Origin: Anastatus disparis
Lineage: Eukaryota; Arthropoda; Insecta; Hymenoptera; Eupelmidae
Length of the DNA stretch: 64,000 bases
Direction: 5' to 3'
Assembly (NCBI GenBank): GCA_017163975.1
Contig: JAFFSR010000008.1
Coordinates: 2,117,501 to 2,181,500, forward strand
The notes beneath the pieces are model-generated. The model worked only from the letters and a program-made list of their open reading frames with translations, ran no database searches and was not told the DNA's origin. Each line of letters begins with the position of its first letter. The stretch's first letter is position 1. Shown here one piece after another: positions 20,846 through 32,138 of this stretch. Both the position numbers and the translations under genes were made by a program.

Positions 20846-21090
20846 TTATGTAACACAACACAATGAAATATGCATAATTTTTATTATATTTGAATATTAT
20901 GTATATGTGATCTATTTCAAATCATAATTAAAAAGTTTTACTAATTGTTGTTATATAACTAACAAATAATTATTATCAGCTATATTTATATGTATTTGAT
21001 TATATATATGATAATGCTTATTTAATAGAACGACATTTATCGGCTGATTTCGAATATATTAAATTACGAAATTTGTATAATTAATTAATC

Positions 21091-23165
21091 TTAAATAATA
21101 TTAAATACTAGAATATCTTTTTTTTCTGGTGACTTTGGGACTGAGGATTTATTTGTGGGAGTAGTATATGGTGACTTCTCTGGTAGAGGTGGGAGGATTG
21201 GTTTAGGTAATGGTGTATGGTTTCTTTTAGGTAGAGGATGCTGGAAAACAGGTTGTGATGTATCTTGTTTCTCAATCTTTATTCCTTGTAATTCAATTTC
21301 TTCACACTTGGTTTCTCTTTTTATTTGATTATTCTTTAATGTAATCATTGAATGAGTAATAGAGCTGAAAATTACTCCCAATAAATTAATAGACCAGCCA
21401 TAAATAGTGTGTAGAGAATAGCCCCTTATAATTGTGTCCATAGTAAATTTAATTATTTGAATAATAATTAATATCATTATTATGGCTGAGCTTATAGATC
21501 CAAATGTTGTTGATTTATTTATAAATTTATTCCAAGTATTCTCTGCGATATGAGATAATGTATTTTCTGTAAGTAGATTATTTAATAGATCTACTTGTGT
21601 GTTTTGTTCCCCCTGTATTTCTCTCGCTATGACATCAAGTAGAGCTGCTTTTTCAAAGGGAAACATGATATGTTGTTGTAATTTTTGTAAATCATCTTGT
21701 GAGTATATTCCGCTTGTTGCCAACGTTGTTATTTTTACTGGTGTCCATGATCTCTTTGTATCTGGTTTTAAAGTTTTTACTATATTTTTTGTTGGTCTTG
21801 GTTTTGGTAGAAGGTTTATCCAATCTTCTCCGATTTTGTAATATTGCGATATTATTGAATTACAATTTATTTCTGATCCTGTTTTCAGTAATATATGTGT
21901 CTTTGGTGTTAAAAACCATGTTTCGTTTTTTGTTGATACAGGCAATTGTATGTAACATTTATTTGTATAAAATAGCTGGACTGCTACTGGCGTACATTTT
22001 ATTACATGTACTGCTTTGCTGGCAAGTTTAGCTTAATATCCTGGTTTTTGCATGATATTAAAGGCAAATTCGTCGGGAGCTATGGATCCAAGGGATAGAG
22101 ATTCACGTATAAATTTTTTTTTGAGTTCGCATTTTTCTTTTAAAATGTTATAATATAAATCTGTGAGATCAACCCTAAAATGTTTTCAATATATACAAAT
22201 TTTGAGTTTATATATGTAAATAAATCTAAGTTTGTTACATCTTTTCTTAACGTATTATCGTCGAATAATATTTTATTATAAGCTATATCTAAAATGAATA
22301 ATTTAGGGTGTTCTGTTTTTGTTAATATTCTATCGCAAATTTTTACATTATTCGAAGCGGATGAAGAAAATGTTATTGATTCCGTGTTTACAGTATATAC
22401 AGGATTTTGATTAGGTGAATTAATTATAGTTGCAGGGCTTCTATATAAAGTTTTATATTGTGTTTTAAATTCTTCTTCTGTAGGAAAATTTTCCCAAAAA
22501 GTATACCCTGCTTGCGAATCAATGCAATGTTGATCCGAAAATTTACATACAGTCCCTGAATTTAATCTTAATTTATCATTTTTTAGACTTACTTGAGCGT
22601 ATTCTTCTAATAAAGTTATTCTTATAAGACCCTGTACTAAAACGTTGTCCCAAGATCCAAAATTGTCCGTGTATGAAGCTCCTGTGCAAGTTTTATCCTT
22701 TACTGAGCCTGCAAGGTCTATTCCAACTGCTTTTGTTGAATTTATTTTCAGGTCGGCTATAGTATGTATATTATCATATTTAAATATTCCTGTATCGTGA
22801 ATGAATTTTCATTTTTCATGGCTAATTCCGTACAGATATTCTTGCAAAGCATTTGAAGTGGATCCAAGGTGACTGAACATTCCGCAATGAAAAACCGTTC
22901 TTTGAATTTGTATTTTATACTGTATAACTTAAATTTTTTTAAATTCCGCTATTTGTAATAATTCTATTGTAGAGTTGGTTATTGTAATATTATCTTGTTG
23001 AAAATCACATTCTCCTGTGTCTAATAGTAAATATGTAGTGATGATCGGATCCGTAGATTCGCAAATAAATCCAATAATTGCACTATTTTCTCTAACAATA
23101 GATAATAAAATGAATAAAATGAACGGCATTTCTTTTTTTTTCTTTCTCTTTTCTTTCTGGAACAT
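21091..23165 (-). pseudogene. Env glycoprotein of the Gypsy element, chuvirus-glycoprotein-like, broken
   Basis: Minus-strand pieces in order: an N-terminus with a hydrophobic leader (PFILFILLSIV) and FICESTDPIITTYLLLDTGEC (first 20 residues only shown in part) at about 22930-23165; middle fragments around 22000-22900 in changing frames with NSKFVYIENIL and APDEFAFNIMQKPGY; and a last open part (21091-21945) with ETWFLTPKTHILL, a membrane segment SAIIMILIIIQIIKF, IYGWSINLLGVIFSSITH and a proline-rich tail. The PDEFA...PGY, VIKC.PV and IYG(W/F)S..LLG patterns are, from memory, those of chuvirus-type glycoproteins captured by insect LTR elements. Such proteins mediate membrane fusion. Several shifts and stops make it inactive. 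Confidence 0.6.
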
Positions 23166-23215
23166 AAAATAATATTAATTTTTTCGTTCATGTAAAATTC
23201 ATTTATTTGCATGAA

Positions 23216-24204
23216 CTAATTTGAGCCACCCTTAGAATCTATAGAGATATTGCTCTTTTCGTGGACTTTTAATACTTCAAAAGGTCCCAGGTTTTGATTT
23301 TTTTCTAATTTACCTGGTTTTGGCTCTTCTATAAGCCATACTTTATCACCTATTTGAAATTCTACAGGTTTTATGAATCTATCGTGATATAATTTAGACT
23401 TTTCTTTTGATAGTATTAAATTTTCACGAGCTATTTTTGCAATATATTTCATATTTATTAATAATTTTTCTATATAGTCATTAAATGTCTGTAATTTTTC
23501 TGTTGATTTTAAAGGTTTACTAGATGGTAATCTAGCTGGGTAGGCGAAAACTAGTTCATGTGGTGTGAATTTATGACTTGAATAAACACTAGTATTATAG
23601 TTAAATTGTGCAAGTTCAAGCTAATCATCCCATTCTAATTTTTATCAGCAAAATTTTTTAAATATTCACATAGGGGATGATGAGCCCTTTCTAATGAACC
23701 ATTAGATTGTGGATGAAAGGCAGTAGTTTCGATTTGTTTAAATTTAAATCTTTTTGAAATAGCTTTTATTAGTTTGCCCGTAAAATTTGCGCCTTTATCT
23801 GTAAATACTAATTTTGGTGAACTAAAAATGCAAATAAATTTTTTTATAAATGCGTCAGCTATAGTCTCTGCTGTTTGATCTTTCAGTGCGATAGCTACTA
23901 AAAATTTTGATAAATGATCTTGAATAGTTAATATATATTTATTATTATTTTTAGTTATATTAAGAGGTCCTACTATATCTAGTGAAATTTTATCGAATGT
24001 TTTCTCTGGAGTATCTGTTATTATCATAGGTTGTTTTGTTTTATTTCTTTTTAATTTGTTTCTCTGACATATTTCACAGTTTTTAATACGATTTTGTATA
24101 TCGACTTCAAGATTTTCCCAGGAATATTTATTTTTAATTCGATTATATGTTCTATTAACTCCCGAATGACCTCCTAAACTTGAAGAATGATATAGTTCAA
24201 AAAT
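23216..24204 (-). pseudogene. Gypsy integrase
   Basis: The zinc-binding HHCC module is seen as HSSSLGGHSG and CEICQRNK. The catalytic core has SLDIVG (Asp), VFTDKGANF (Asp) and NGSLERAHH (Glu), so the DDE triad is complete. The C-terminal part (GDKVWLIEEPKPGK ... LGPFEVLKV) lies in another frame at 23216-23452. Between them, at about 23590-23640, a TAG at 23635-23640 region, a small shift and a second TAG break the frame. The enzyme would have inserted the cDNA. Confidence 0.85.
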
Positions 24205-25275
24205 TTCATTGCTTTTTTCCTTTTCAACATATTCTGTATTATTTAAGCAAACTATAACTTTTATACTTGTATTATTAAAAGTATTGTATAATATTTTTTT
24301 AATTTCATTCCAATTTATATTTAATGTTTTTATATTTTTTGATATACTAAACAGAGTACACTTATTTTCAATTAATAAATCTTTTAACGTATTCAAATTA
24401 TTTATTAATTTTTCTTTTATTAAAATTGATGATTCTTTTATATTTAAGCACATTATAAAAATTTTTCTCTTCTTATAATTTATTATTTTAATTTCATTAT
24501 CTTTTAAATCATTATTTATATTAATATTTTTGTGTGTAAAATATTCATTTTGAATCTCATCCAAAGATATCCTTTCATTCGTAATTAAATGTAATATATT
24601 ATCTTTTCTACTTTGTATAGAATTTTTAGAATATATAATAGTATTAGATTTATTTAAGTAAATCTCTTCTTGTTTTTCGACTTCGTTTTCGACACTTTTA
24701 ATTTCCTCGTTGGTTATTTCTTTGATTACTTTTTTTGGTCTACCGCGTTTATTTTTAATACGTGTACGTTCTTCATTTAATTTTTGTATCTTTATTTCAT
24801 TCGAGGGTATATTTGTTAATTTAATATTCACTTCATTTTCCTTTGCTTTTTGAGCTCTAGTTATAACATTGATTTCTACCGTATCTATAGGATTTCTAGA
24901 TAACGCATCACTATTCACATTTATTTTTCCCTTCTTATGTATCACATCAAAATCGTATTCTGATAGTTTAAGTCGCCATCTTTGAACTCTGTTATTTTTA
25001 TCTGCAGATCTAAAAGATAGTAATGGCCTGTGATCTGTTACTATTGTAAATTTATTTCCATATACGTAATTTCTAAATGTTTCTATTCCAAATAATATGC
25101 CTAATGCTTCTTTTTCATAAGTGTGATATTTTAGTTCAGGACCTTTTAATACTCTAGAAGCGTATGCTATGGGTTTATCTTTCCCGATTTCACCTTGTGA
25201 TAATATAGCGCCTAAAGCATATCCTGATGCATCTGTAGTGATTATAAATGGTTTATCTATCTGTGGAAATTGCAA
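24205..25275 (-). pseudogene. RNase H domain and low-complexity linker of Gypsy pol
   Basis: The N-terminal 150 residues carry RNase H motifs: ITTDASGYALGAIL (Asp), YEKEALGILF (Glu) and IVTDHRPLL (Asp), ending at NVNSDALSRNP. After it comes about 200 residues of Lys/Asn/Ile-rich sequence with no motif, including a KNKRGRPKKV stretch that resembles an AT-hook. This is followed directly by the integrase zinc finger. The frame is open through this region. Confidence 0.8.
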
Positions 25276-26583
25276 TAAAGGTGCAGAGCATAGTGTGTCT
25301 TTTAGTTTATCAAAAGCCTTTTGTTTCTCTGAATCCCAAGTAAATTTTATGTCTTTTTGTAATAATAACGTTAAAGGTTTTGTTATATTAGCAAAGTCAT
25401 TAATAAATTTTCTGTAATAACCTGCTTAACCCAAAAATTCTCTAATGTTTTTAACTGTTTTTGGTGTTGGAAATAATTTTACTGCACCAATTTTTTTTGG
25501 ATCTGCTTTGATGCCCTCTTTACTTATAATATGACCTAAAAATGTCACTTCATCTTTCATAAAATCACATTTTTTTGGTTCTAGTTTTAGTCCGGCTTCC
25601 CTTCATTTTGTAGCTACTAGATTAAATTTAATATTATGTTTTTTTTCTGATTTTGCAGCTATAATTATGTCATCTATATAAACATCACATATTTTTTTAT
25701 TTATTAATTCACCAAGAGTTGTATTTGCTACCCTCATAAATGTTCGTGGTGAATTAGTTAAGCCAAAAGGTAATACTGTAAATTCAAATATTCCTCAAGG
25801 GTGTACACTAAAAGCTGTTTTATGTATGTCTGATTCTTTCATTGGTACCCAATGAAAAGCTGAAACCATGTCTGCAGTAGTAAAATATTTATTTCCGCCT
25901 GAATCATCAAAAATTTCAGTTATAGATGGTATTAAATAAGGATCTGGTATAGTTTTCTCATTAAATTTTCTATAATCTATAACTAGTCGCCATTTTTCTT
26001 TTCCATCAGGACCTGGTTTCTTCTTAACTACAAATGCTGGAGCGTTATATGCGCTTTTAGATGGCCTTACTAGATTATTATCAATTAATTTTTGAGTTTC
26101 TGTAATAGCGATTTCTCTTGATTTATGTGGCAATGGAAATTGTTTAACATATACTGGTCTGTTATCTGTTAAATTCATCTCATCTTGTTCTAAATTGCAT
26201 TTTCCAATATTTTCTCCTTCTAACCAAAATATGTCATCATTTTCTAAAATTGAATTCTTTATATTTTGTTCCTTCTCTTTACTTAAATGATTTAAACTTA
26301 TTTTACTTAATAATTCCTCTCTACGATCATTTCTTTCTTCACTAGTATAATTTACATTTTTATGCATTAAATTTTCTTGTAATTTATGAAATTCTTCTTC
26401 ATGATTATCTAATATAAAATTTGTTAAAATATCTTTTTCCATAAAATATGTAAGAAATTGTTTGTCTTTATTATTAATGTTAAAATTTGTGTTTTCTTCA
26501 AGTTTTAGTAGAAATTGTTCATATTCTATATTCTTATTAATTTTACATTTATCTTTTTCTAAAACGCAGTTGATTTCTTTCAT
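25276..26583 (-). pseudogene. Gypsy reverse transcriptase with three in-frame stops
   Basis: WRLVIDYRKFNEKTIPDPY, FTTADMVSAFHWVPM (with the first catalytic Asp) and KTAFSVHP are in the open part at 25795-26583. The same frame continues through 25275 with stops at 25795-25797 (TGA), 25603-25605 (TGA) and 25426-25428 (TAA, in the conserved G-L-A-G-Y-Y region). The second catalytic region, with a V.IDD-type strand, can be read around 25660-25690. The upstream 130 residues have no motif. Confidence 0.8.
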
Positions 26584-26610
26584 AAAATTTTCAATATTTT
26601 CATTCTTATT

Positions 26611-27255
26611 CTATAGAAATTGTGTAATCGAAAACATGTGATTATTGTCTTGCATTAGCATGATATAATGAAAAGCGTTATTCACTGCTGTGTCATTAAT
26701 TTCGATGTTTTCTGTACATAAATTTATCAATGAATTTTTATCGTTTTTATAATCTGTTTGAATAAAGAATTTTTTACCATTTATTTCTAAATATCCCTTG
26801 TCTAATCTCGACTTATTTTTTCTCAATACATCTATACCTAAAATACCATCATAAGGTTTTGAAAATTTTTCAGATGCTACGTGGAAATTTGTATACGAAT
26901 TATTAATAGGAAAAGTAATTAAACCACATGTTCTAACCGAAATATCAGTAATTCCTGACAAATATATTTTAATATTATTATTAATAGAATTTTGTGGTAC
27001 TAATTTTTCTTTTATGATGTTAAGTTGCGCACCTGTATCTATTAATAATTTACATAAATCATTTGTATACGGATTTCGTATCTTGACAAATTGTAATGTA
27101 TCACCTAGTTTAAATATATAAATTGGTATATTTTTATCATTAATGTTTTCAGTTTTAAATTGTATAATTTTTTTCAATTCATTTTTCGTTATATTTTTTT
27201 CATTATGTAGTTTTACTGTTGTTGAATCATTCTTTATTTCTGGTTTAAATTCCAT
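26611..27255 (-). pseudogene. Gypsy aspartic protease
   Basis: The triad LLIDTGAQLNII is present at about 27030-27055 and the flap/second-half motif GILGIDVLRKN at about 26830. The domain would cut the gag-pol polyprotein. It is separated from the RT frame by stops near 26585-26612, and from gag by further stops near 27260-27440. Confidence 0.8.
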
Positions 27256-27446
27256 TGCATTACGTAATGTTTCTATTTGTTCAATAATTTTAACGTACTC
27301 ATTATTAGTTTCATTTTCATTAAACTCATCACATACTTCGAAGTCATAATCGATTTCGTGTGTTCTTGCAAAAAATTGAATGTCAATATAATTTTAGAGC
27401 GACTTTTGTTGCGAAACTCGTCTTGTACGCTCTTTCCAAGTCGAGT

Positions 27447-28665
27447 TTATGCGTTTGTGTTTAATTTAGCTTGACATTCTTCCTCTGTGTGATTAATGCT
27501 TTTGCAAAATGTGCAAAATTCACTTAGCTTGCTTTCTGTATTCTTTAATGTAAAGCATGAATCAATTGAATGTCCTAATTTTTTACAGTATGAGCATTGT
27601 ACATTTTGATTTATGTTTTGAGGTTTTTTGTATTGTATTTTCCTACATTCCTCTATATTATGCCCTCTATTTTTGCAATATTTACAAAATTTCGTTTGAA
27701 TTCGTTGTTCATATGAATTATTATTTCTGTAATTTCCTACGAACATTTTATGTTGATTAAAATTATTTTGACCAATGTTATTATTTCTGCATTCTTTACC
27801 CGAGTGACCCCATTTGTCACATAATTGACATCGTATTTGATTATCTGGTTTAACCTGATTTGAAAATATCTTAAATTTTTCACAATTCACAAAATTTCAC
27901 ATAGTATTGTGTTCACTGTTACACAGATTGCATATTTGCGTAGGTGTAATACTTTTTTCTGTAATTTGATTACAAAGGATGGTATTATGTCCGTTCTTAT
28001 TGCATTTTAAGCATAATTCATATTTTTGTATGATTAGACAGTGGCCTATTTGATGATTATTTTCTTGGCAATATTGGCAATAATATTCATTGTCTTCTAA
28101 ATATTCACACATGCTTCTTGAATAACCTACTTGATTACAAAACTTGCATATTAAAATAATTTTATCCTTTGCATTTGTGCATTTAAATGACGGATGAGTT
28201 GGCTGTTTGCAATATATGCAGCCTGCATTATTGCAACACAATGCCTCATGGTCTATGTCTTTACATATTTGACAGCATTGAATTTTTTTAGGTTTGTCTT
28301 CAAAAATTTCACTATACATGATTTTCTGTCTAGACGAATTTGTCTTTATCCTAATATCCTTCTGTTTCTCCTGTTGTTTTTCAATAACTATTGCTTCAAT
28401 GGTTGCACTTGAATAATCTGCTACCTCTCCTAATTCAAATCTGATTTCATTTTTTAATCCTTGTTTAAAATATTTTAATGTATTTTTAGCTAAATCATTT
28501 GTAAAACGTTGATAAGCATCTTTTACTATACCTGCTTTATTTTCTTTCTTATCTTTAATTTTTAATGTTAACTTTTTTATTCTTTCTACATATTCAACCA
28601 CTGATTCATTTTCTCCTTGTTGTATTTGTTCCAATTATGCATACAATGAATGTAAATTATCAATT
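27447..28665 (-). pseudogene. Gypsy gag: capsid end and an unusually long run of zinc knuckles
   Basis: The frame starts within gag (ENESVVEYVERIKKL), goes on through LKNEIRFELGEVADYSS and then many CCHC-type knuckles: CQICKDIDHEALCC, CIYCKQPTHPSFKC, CKFCNQVGYSRSMC, CQYCQENNHQIGHC, CLKCNKNGHNTILC, CNLCNSEHNTM in the first ORF, and CQLCDKWGHSGKEC, CKYCKNRGHNIEEC, CSYCKKLGHSIDSC and CTFCKSINHTEEEC in the second. A stop at about 27894 separates the two ORFs. Ten knuckles is far more than the one to three usual in Gypsy gags. A TAA precedes LEQIQQGE at about 28634. Confidence 0.8.
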
Positions 28666-28669
28666 TCAG

Positions 28670-29620
28670 GATATAATTTTTTTTTTAACACTCCGTGCGC
28701 GAAACACCGTTTCTCATGCTTGTTTTGCGTGTGCGAAACATAATATTTTTTCATAATGTGCGAAACATGTACGCCATGTTGCTTTTTTTTAGACAACAAG
28801 ATTCACAATTGTTTTGCGGACTTAGCCTCGATATTTATGTCATATAAGGTTATTTTGACAGGAAATTCGAAACAAAATTTTTTATTACCAAAAATAAAAA
28901 GAGGGAATTGTTTCATATGTAAAAGAGTGGTTAAATGATATTTTTCAAAAAGATTTTACTTTTATTAATTATAAAGTTGATTTAGATAGTAAATATTTAC
29001 TCATAATGTTTTTCACAGGTAGAATTGATGTAAAACATTTAGTCACTTTTAAAATATAACATCAGATATAAGAGTAACATATATATATAACATATATGTC
29101 ACTTTTACTATATAACATATATCATAGAATTAAAAAAAAAATTAAATTTTTCAAGTATGAATGTTTAATTTTTTTTAAAGAATTTTCTTGAAAAAAAATT
29201 CAACTTTTTTGACAATTAATTCCAGAAACTGTTCTAATGAACAACTAATAACTTTAGCTAGTCAACAATTAATTTAAAAAAATCTTCTAAATAATGAGCG
29301 TTTTAATTTGCTCTTTTGAATTCATTATAAATCAGAAATCTTCTCTAATAAGTAAATGTAAATAAAAGTTTTTATTCGCAAACATAAAAATATTTATTGT
29401 ATTAATGATGCAGTTGTAAATATTTATGATTTATCATTTATTTTTTATTATTTACTCGTCTAATTGTCACCCTCGTTACGCTCGGGTGACAAACTGACTC
29501 GTCTCACTCCGCTCGGTAAGTAATCGCAAAAATAATCGTGTTTCGCTCACGATGTGTTAAAAAATAGTATACGCAACACGTGCGAGGTACAGGTGATCCA
29601 CGCACTAGTTGCGTAATATA
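28670..29620. mobile_element. Insertion of about 0.95 kb that splits gag, with inverted ends
   Basis: Gag sequence stops at about 29621 and resumes at about 28665. The left end of the interruption has TTTTTTAACACTCCGTGCGCGAAACACC, and near the right end the complement of TTTTTTAACACATCGTGAGCGAAACACG occurs. GTGCGCGAAACA-like words appear three times at 28690-28770. At the right edge (29568-29625) GTATACGCAACACGTGCG and CGCACTAGTTGCGTAATATAC form a hairpin, and a second hairpin TTGTCACCC/GGGTGACAA is at about 29465-29492. No gene is seen inside. The transposon class is not assigned. Confidence 0.6.
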
Positions 29621-30046
29621 CTATATTGTTTTAATAAAATCTGCAATACTTTCAATGTTACTACCTTTTATAGCAGTACGTATCGTTTCTGATACTTTAA
29701 ATCTTATATAATTCATAAATTTCTTTTGTTCATCAGCAGTCAGCATATCTTTTGCAATTTCTAACGAATCTATGTACTTTTCCAAAGGTACATTTTTACC
29801 CGTAAATTCAGGTACTAACCTTGACACCTCTTTCAAAGAATATCCTGAAGTATTTGCCATGTTTGTATTATTAGGCATATTATTATTATTTATTATATTA
29901 TTATTTCTATTATTATTATTAAAATTTATATTTTCCAGATTTCCAATACCCTCAATTTCGTAATAACTCTCCTGTTTGATAGAAAATTCCCGTAAGTCGT
30001 TAATTGTTTCGTCAATAGTTGAATTATTTTCTGATGAAATTGTCAC
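29621..30046 (-). pseudogene. Gypsy gag N-terminal part
   Basis: The 141 residues include an Asn run in the first half and SLKEVSRLVPEFTGKNVPLE, YIDSLEIAKDML and FMNYIRFKVSETIRTAIKG, which are typical of gag in invertebrate Gypsy elements. The frame stops at the insertion (IADFIKTI then TAG). Upstream, up to 30620 or so, the minus strand is Asn/Thr/Ser rich and may be a further low-complexity extension in broken frames. Confidence 0.7.
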
Positions 30047-31545
30047 GTTTTTGTCTGTTATATTAGTATTGTCAGCTAAACTAATATTTTTTTCGTTTTC
30101 AATACTTTTTATTTCTTAATGTCCTGCCTGTTATGATGAAAATTCCTGAGTATCGTTAAGTGATGTATTAGTGTCTGATAAAATCGTCACGTTTGTCGCT
30201 AAAGTGTATTTTTGTGTAAAACTGTCTTCTTTATTTTTATTATGGCTTTGTTTCGTCTTAGTAATTTGTGGAAATGTTTTTGGAATTGTGCCTGTATATT
30301 TATTTAATAGTGTATTTTGTTCACTTGAATCATCTGTATTAATATTTGATTGGACGTCCGTAATTATATTTGAGATATTATTTTCAGATGTTTCTTCTAA
30401 AGTTGTATTTGAAGCATTACTATCAACTGTTTCGTCTAAGGTTTTATTTAAATTATTACTTTCAATTGTTTGATCTAAACTTTTAGTCGGAGAGCGTGTA
30501 ATTTTAGTGCTTTTGCAAAACAGATTAATATTTTCGTAGATATGCTCTCCTAAAACTGCTTGTCTAATATGATTTCTAATTCTTTCACGAATAGCATTAA
30601 TATTTTCGTCTTTTTTAGTAGGTATTTTAAATTTTTAAATTTAGAGTATGATATTACCCACTGTGTTTTTCCTCCTTTTATATACTTTGCTATCTGATTA
30701 AAATTCAATTTACTCATTTGAAATCTTCATTATTTACTTAACAATGAAGAATTTTGTTTATTTAAAATATTAAATTTTGTACATAAAATTGTAAGTTTTA
30801 AAAATTATAAATACTGCTGACTCTGTTTCTCTCTTTCTTTTTTTTTTTTTTTTAATGCCGTTTGCAAACATACGTTATTAACAATTCTGTGACACTGACC
30901 TACTATTCTTACATAAAAGTAGAGAATTTTGCCGATCTATGTTTTGAAACTTGATATTAACTCACTGCCGTTATACCTACACAAGAGCGTACAGTAAAAA
31001 AAAAATTTTTGCTGTGTTTGTATTTTCGAAGTTCAATACACTTGCAATGTTTTGATGCCAACTGTCTATGCCGTCTGTTTACTTTATTTTGATATCTTTA
31101 AATTCACTTTATATTCTTTTCATAAAAATTTGTATGTTTTTAGTATTATTTAATATAACTCAATATTTTAAATGATATTGAATTTTTACTGCTTAGTCAA
31201 CTTTCCTTTTTATTTCTTTTATTAATCGTGAACTTGAAACTTATTTTAAAATTAAATTATTATGCAAAAACTATTGATATCTGTTGTAATTTCTCAATGC
31301 ACTGAATAAATGATATTATTTAAAATCAGTTTATAAAAGAATTTGTAATTTTTACTTGGATTCTTATTTATAATTATTCTTGCTAAAATAAAGATTTATT
31401 TATTGATTTAATGATTTTACATTTATTTTTATTAACAATTTTTTTATGTAAACTGTATTATATGATTTTTAATCGCGCAATTTCGCGTACATAAAAATTA
31501 TTTTGATTACGCACCATGCGTATAATATATTAATTTTATTTTTTT
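30047..31545 (-). other. Gypsy leader region, AT-rich
   Basis: Minus-strand leader between the tandem repeats and gag. Around 30100-30620 there are repetitive Thr/Ser/Asn-like codons (recurring ACTATTGA-like words) but no motif. From 30650 to 31545 I see nothing beyond A/T runs. Confidence 0.5.
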
Positions 31546-31808
31546 ACACTATTCGTATTTAATGATATACTTCGTGTTTAATAATTTATTTTTAATAACA
31601 CTATTCGTATTTAATAATACACTTCGCGTTTAATATTTTATTTTTAATGACACTATTCGTATTTGATAATACACTTCGCGTTTAATATTTTTATTTTCGA
31701 TGACGCTATTCGTATTTGATAATACACTTCGCGTATAATATTTTTATTTTCAATGACGCTATTCGCTTTTGATAATGCACTTCGCGTTTTATTTTATGAA
31801 TATTTATT
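31546..31808 (-). repeat. Five tandem 52-53 bp repeats in the retrotransposon leader
   Basis: Units beginning AC(A/G)CTATTCG start at 31546, 31598, 31650, 31703 and 31756. Each has ACACTATTCGTATTTGATAA followed by TACACTTCGCG and a T-rich spacer. They lie about 200 bases inside the 5' LTR, between LTR and gag. In Drosophila gypsy an insulator made of repeated protein-binding sites lies in the same place; whether these act that way is inference. Confidence 0.85.
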
Positions 31809-32012
31809 TGATTTGTGCCTTTAATATATAATATTTTATTTGACGCACTTGGCGGTTAATTAACACACTTTTTAACACTGTATTTATTATAAGCCCTTTA
31901 TATTTTTATGCACTTTATATATAAATAGGTAAAGAATTATAAATTTTCTTTGATTATCCTTTAATATATTCAATACGATTTCTCAATTAAAAAATTTGTA
32001 CCGGAACCAAAA

Positions 32013-32138
32013 TGTTAAGTCCTGGCTTTCACCAGGACTAAATGAAAGTGTTTATGTTATTTAATTATATTAATTAATTGCATAGAATATATATAAATTA
32101 TGTTCGTTTGAAATATTGAATTTATTTATAAAATGTAT
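32013..32138 (-). repeat. 5' LTR (right copy), truncated
   Basis: Matches the left copy for 126 bases and then stops matching at 32139, where the 3' tail of a LINE begins. On the minus strand the internal region begins right after this LTR with TTTTGGTTCCGGTAC; a TGG there is in the place expected of a primer binding site, but I cannot name the tRNA. Without the rest of the LTR the element lacks its promoter. Confidence 0.8.

Larger units (their letters stand above)
17801..32138 (-). mobile_element. Env-bearing Ty3/Gypsy retrotransposon, degenerate, about 14.3 kb
   Basis: Two direct terminal repeats, one at each end, enclose gag, protease, RT, RNase H, integrase and env in that order on the minus strand. 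The RT motif (WRLVIDYRKFNEKTIPDPY) and the PR-RT-RNaseH-IN order place it in Ty3/Gypsy and not in BEL/Pao. Two differences were noted in the 126 shared terminal bases, which suggests a fairly recent insertion, yet all genes carry stops or shifts. It contains several later insertions (gag interruption, MITEs) and its right LTR is cut short at a LINE fragment. Confidence 0.85.

Noticed and set aside
21599..22031. + strand frames of 80-110 codons rich in Leu, Phe and Ile
   Set aside because: They are antisense shadows of the env gene.
27447..30046. CRISPR-like or zinc-finger transcription factor array suggested by the repeated Cys/His motifs
   Set aside because: The motifs are CCHC knuckles of a retrotransposon gag followed by protease and RT; there are no DNA-level spacers.
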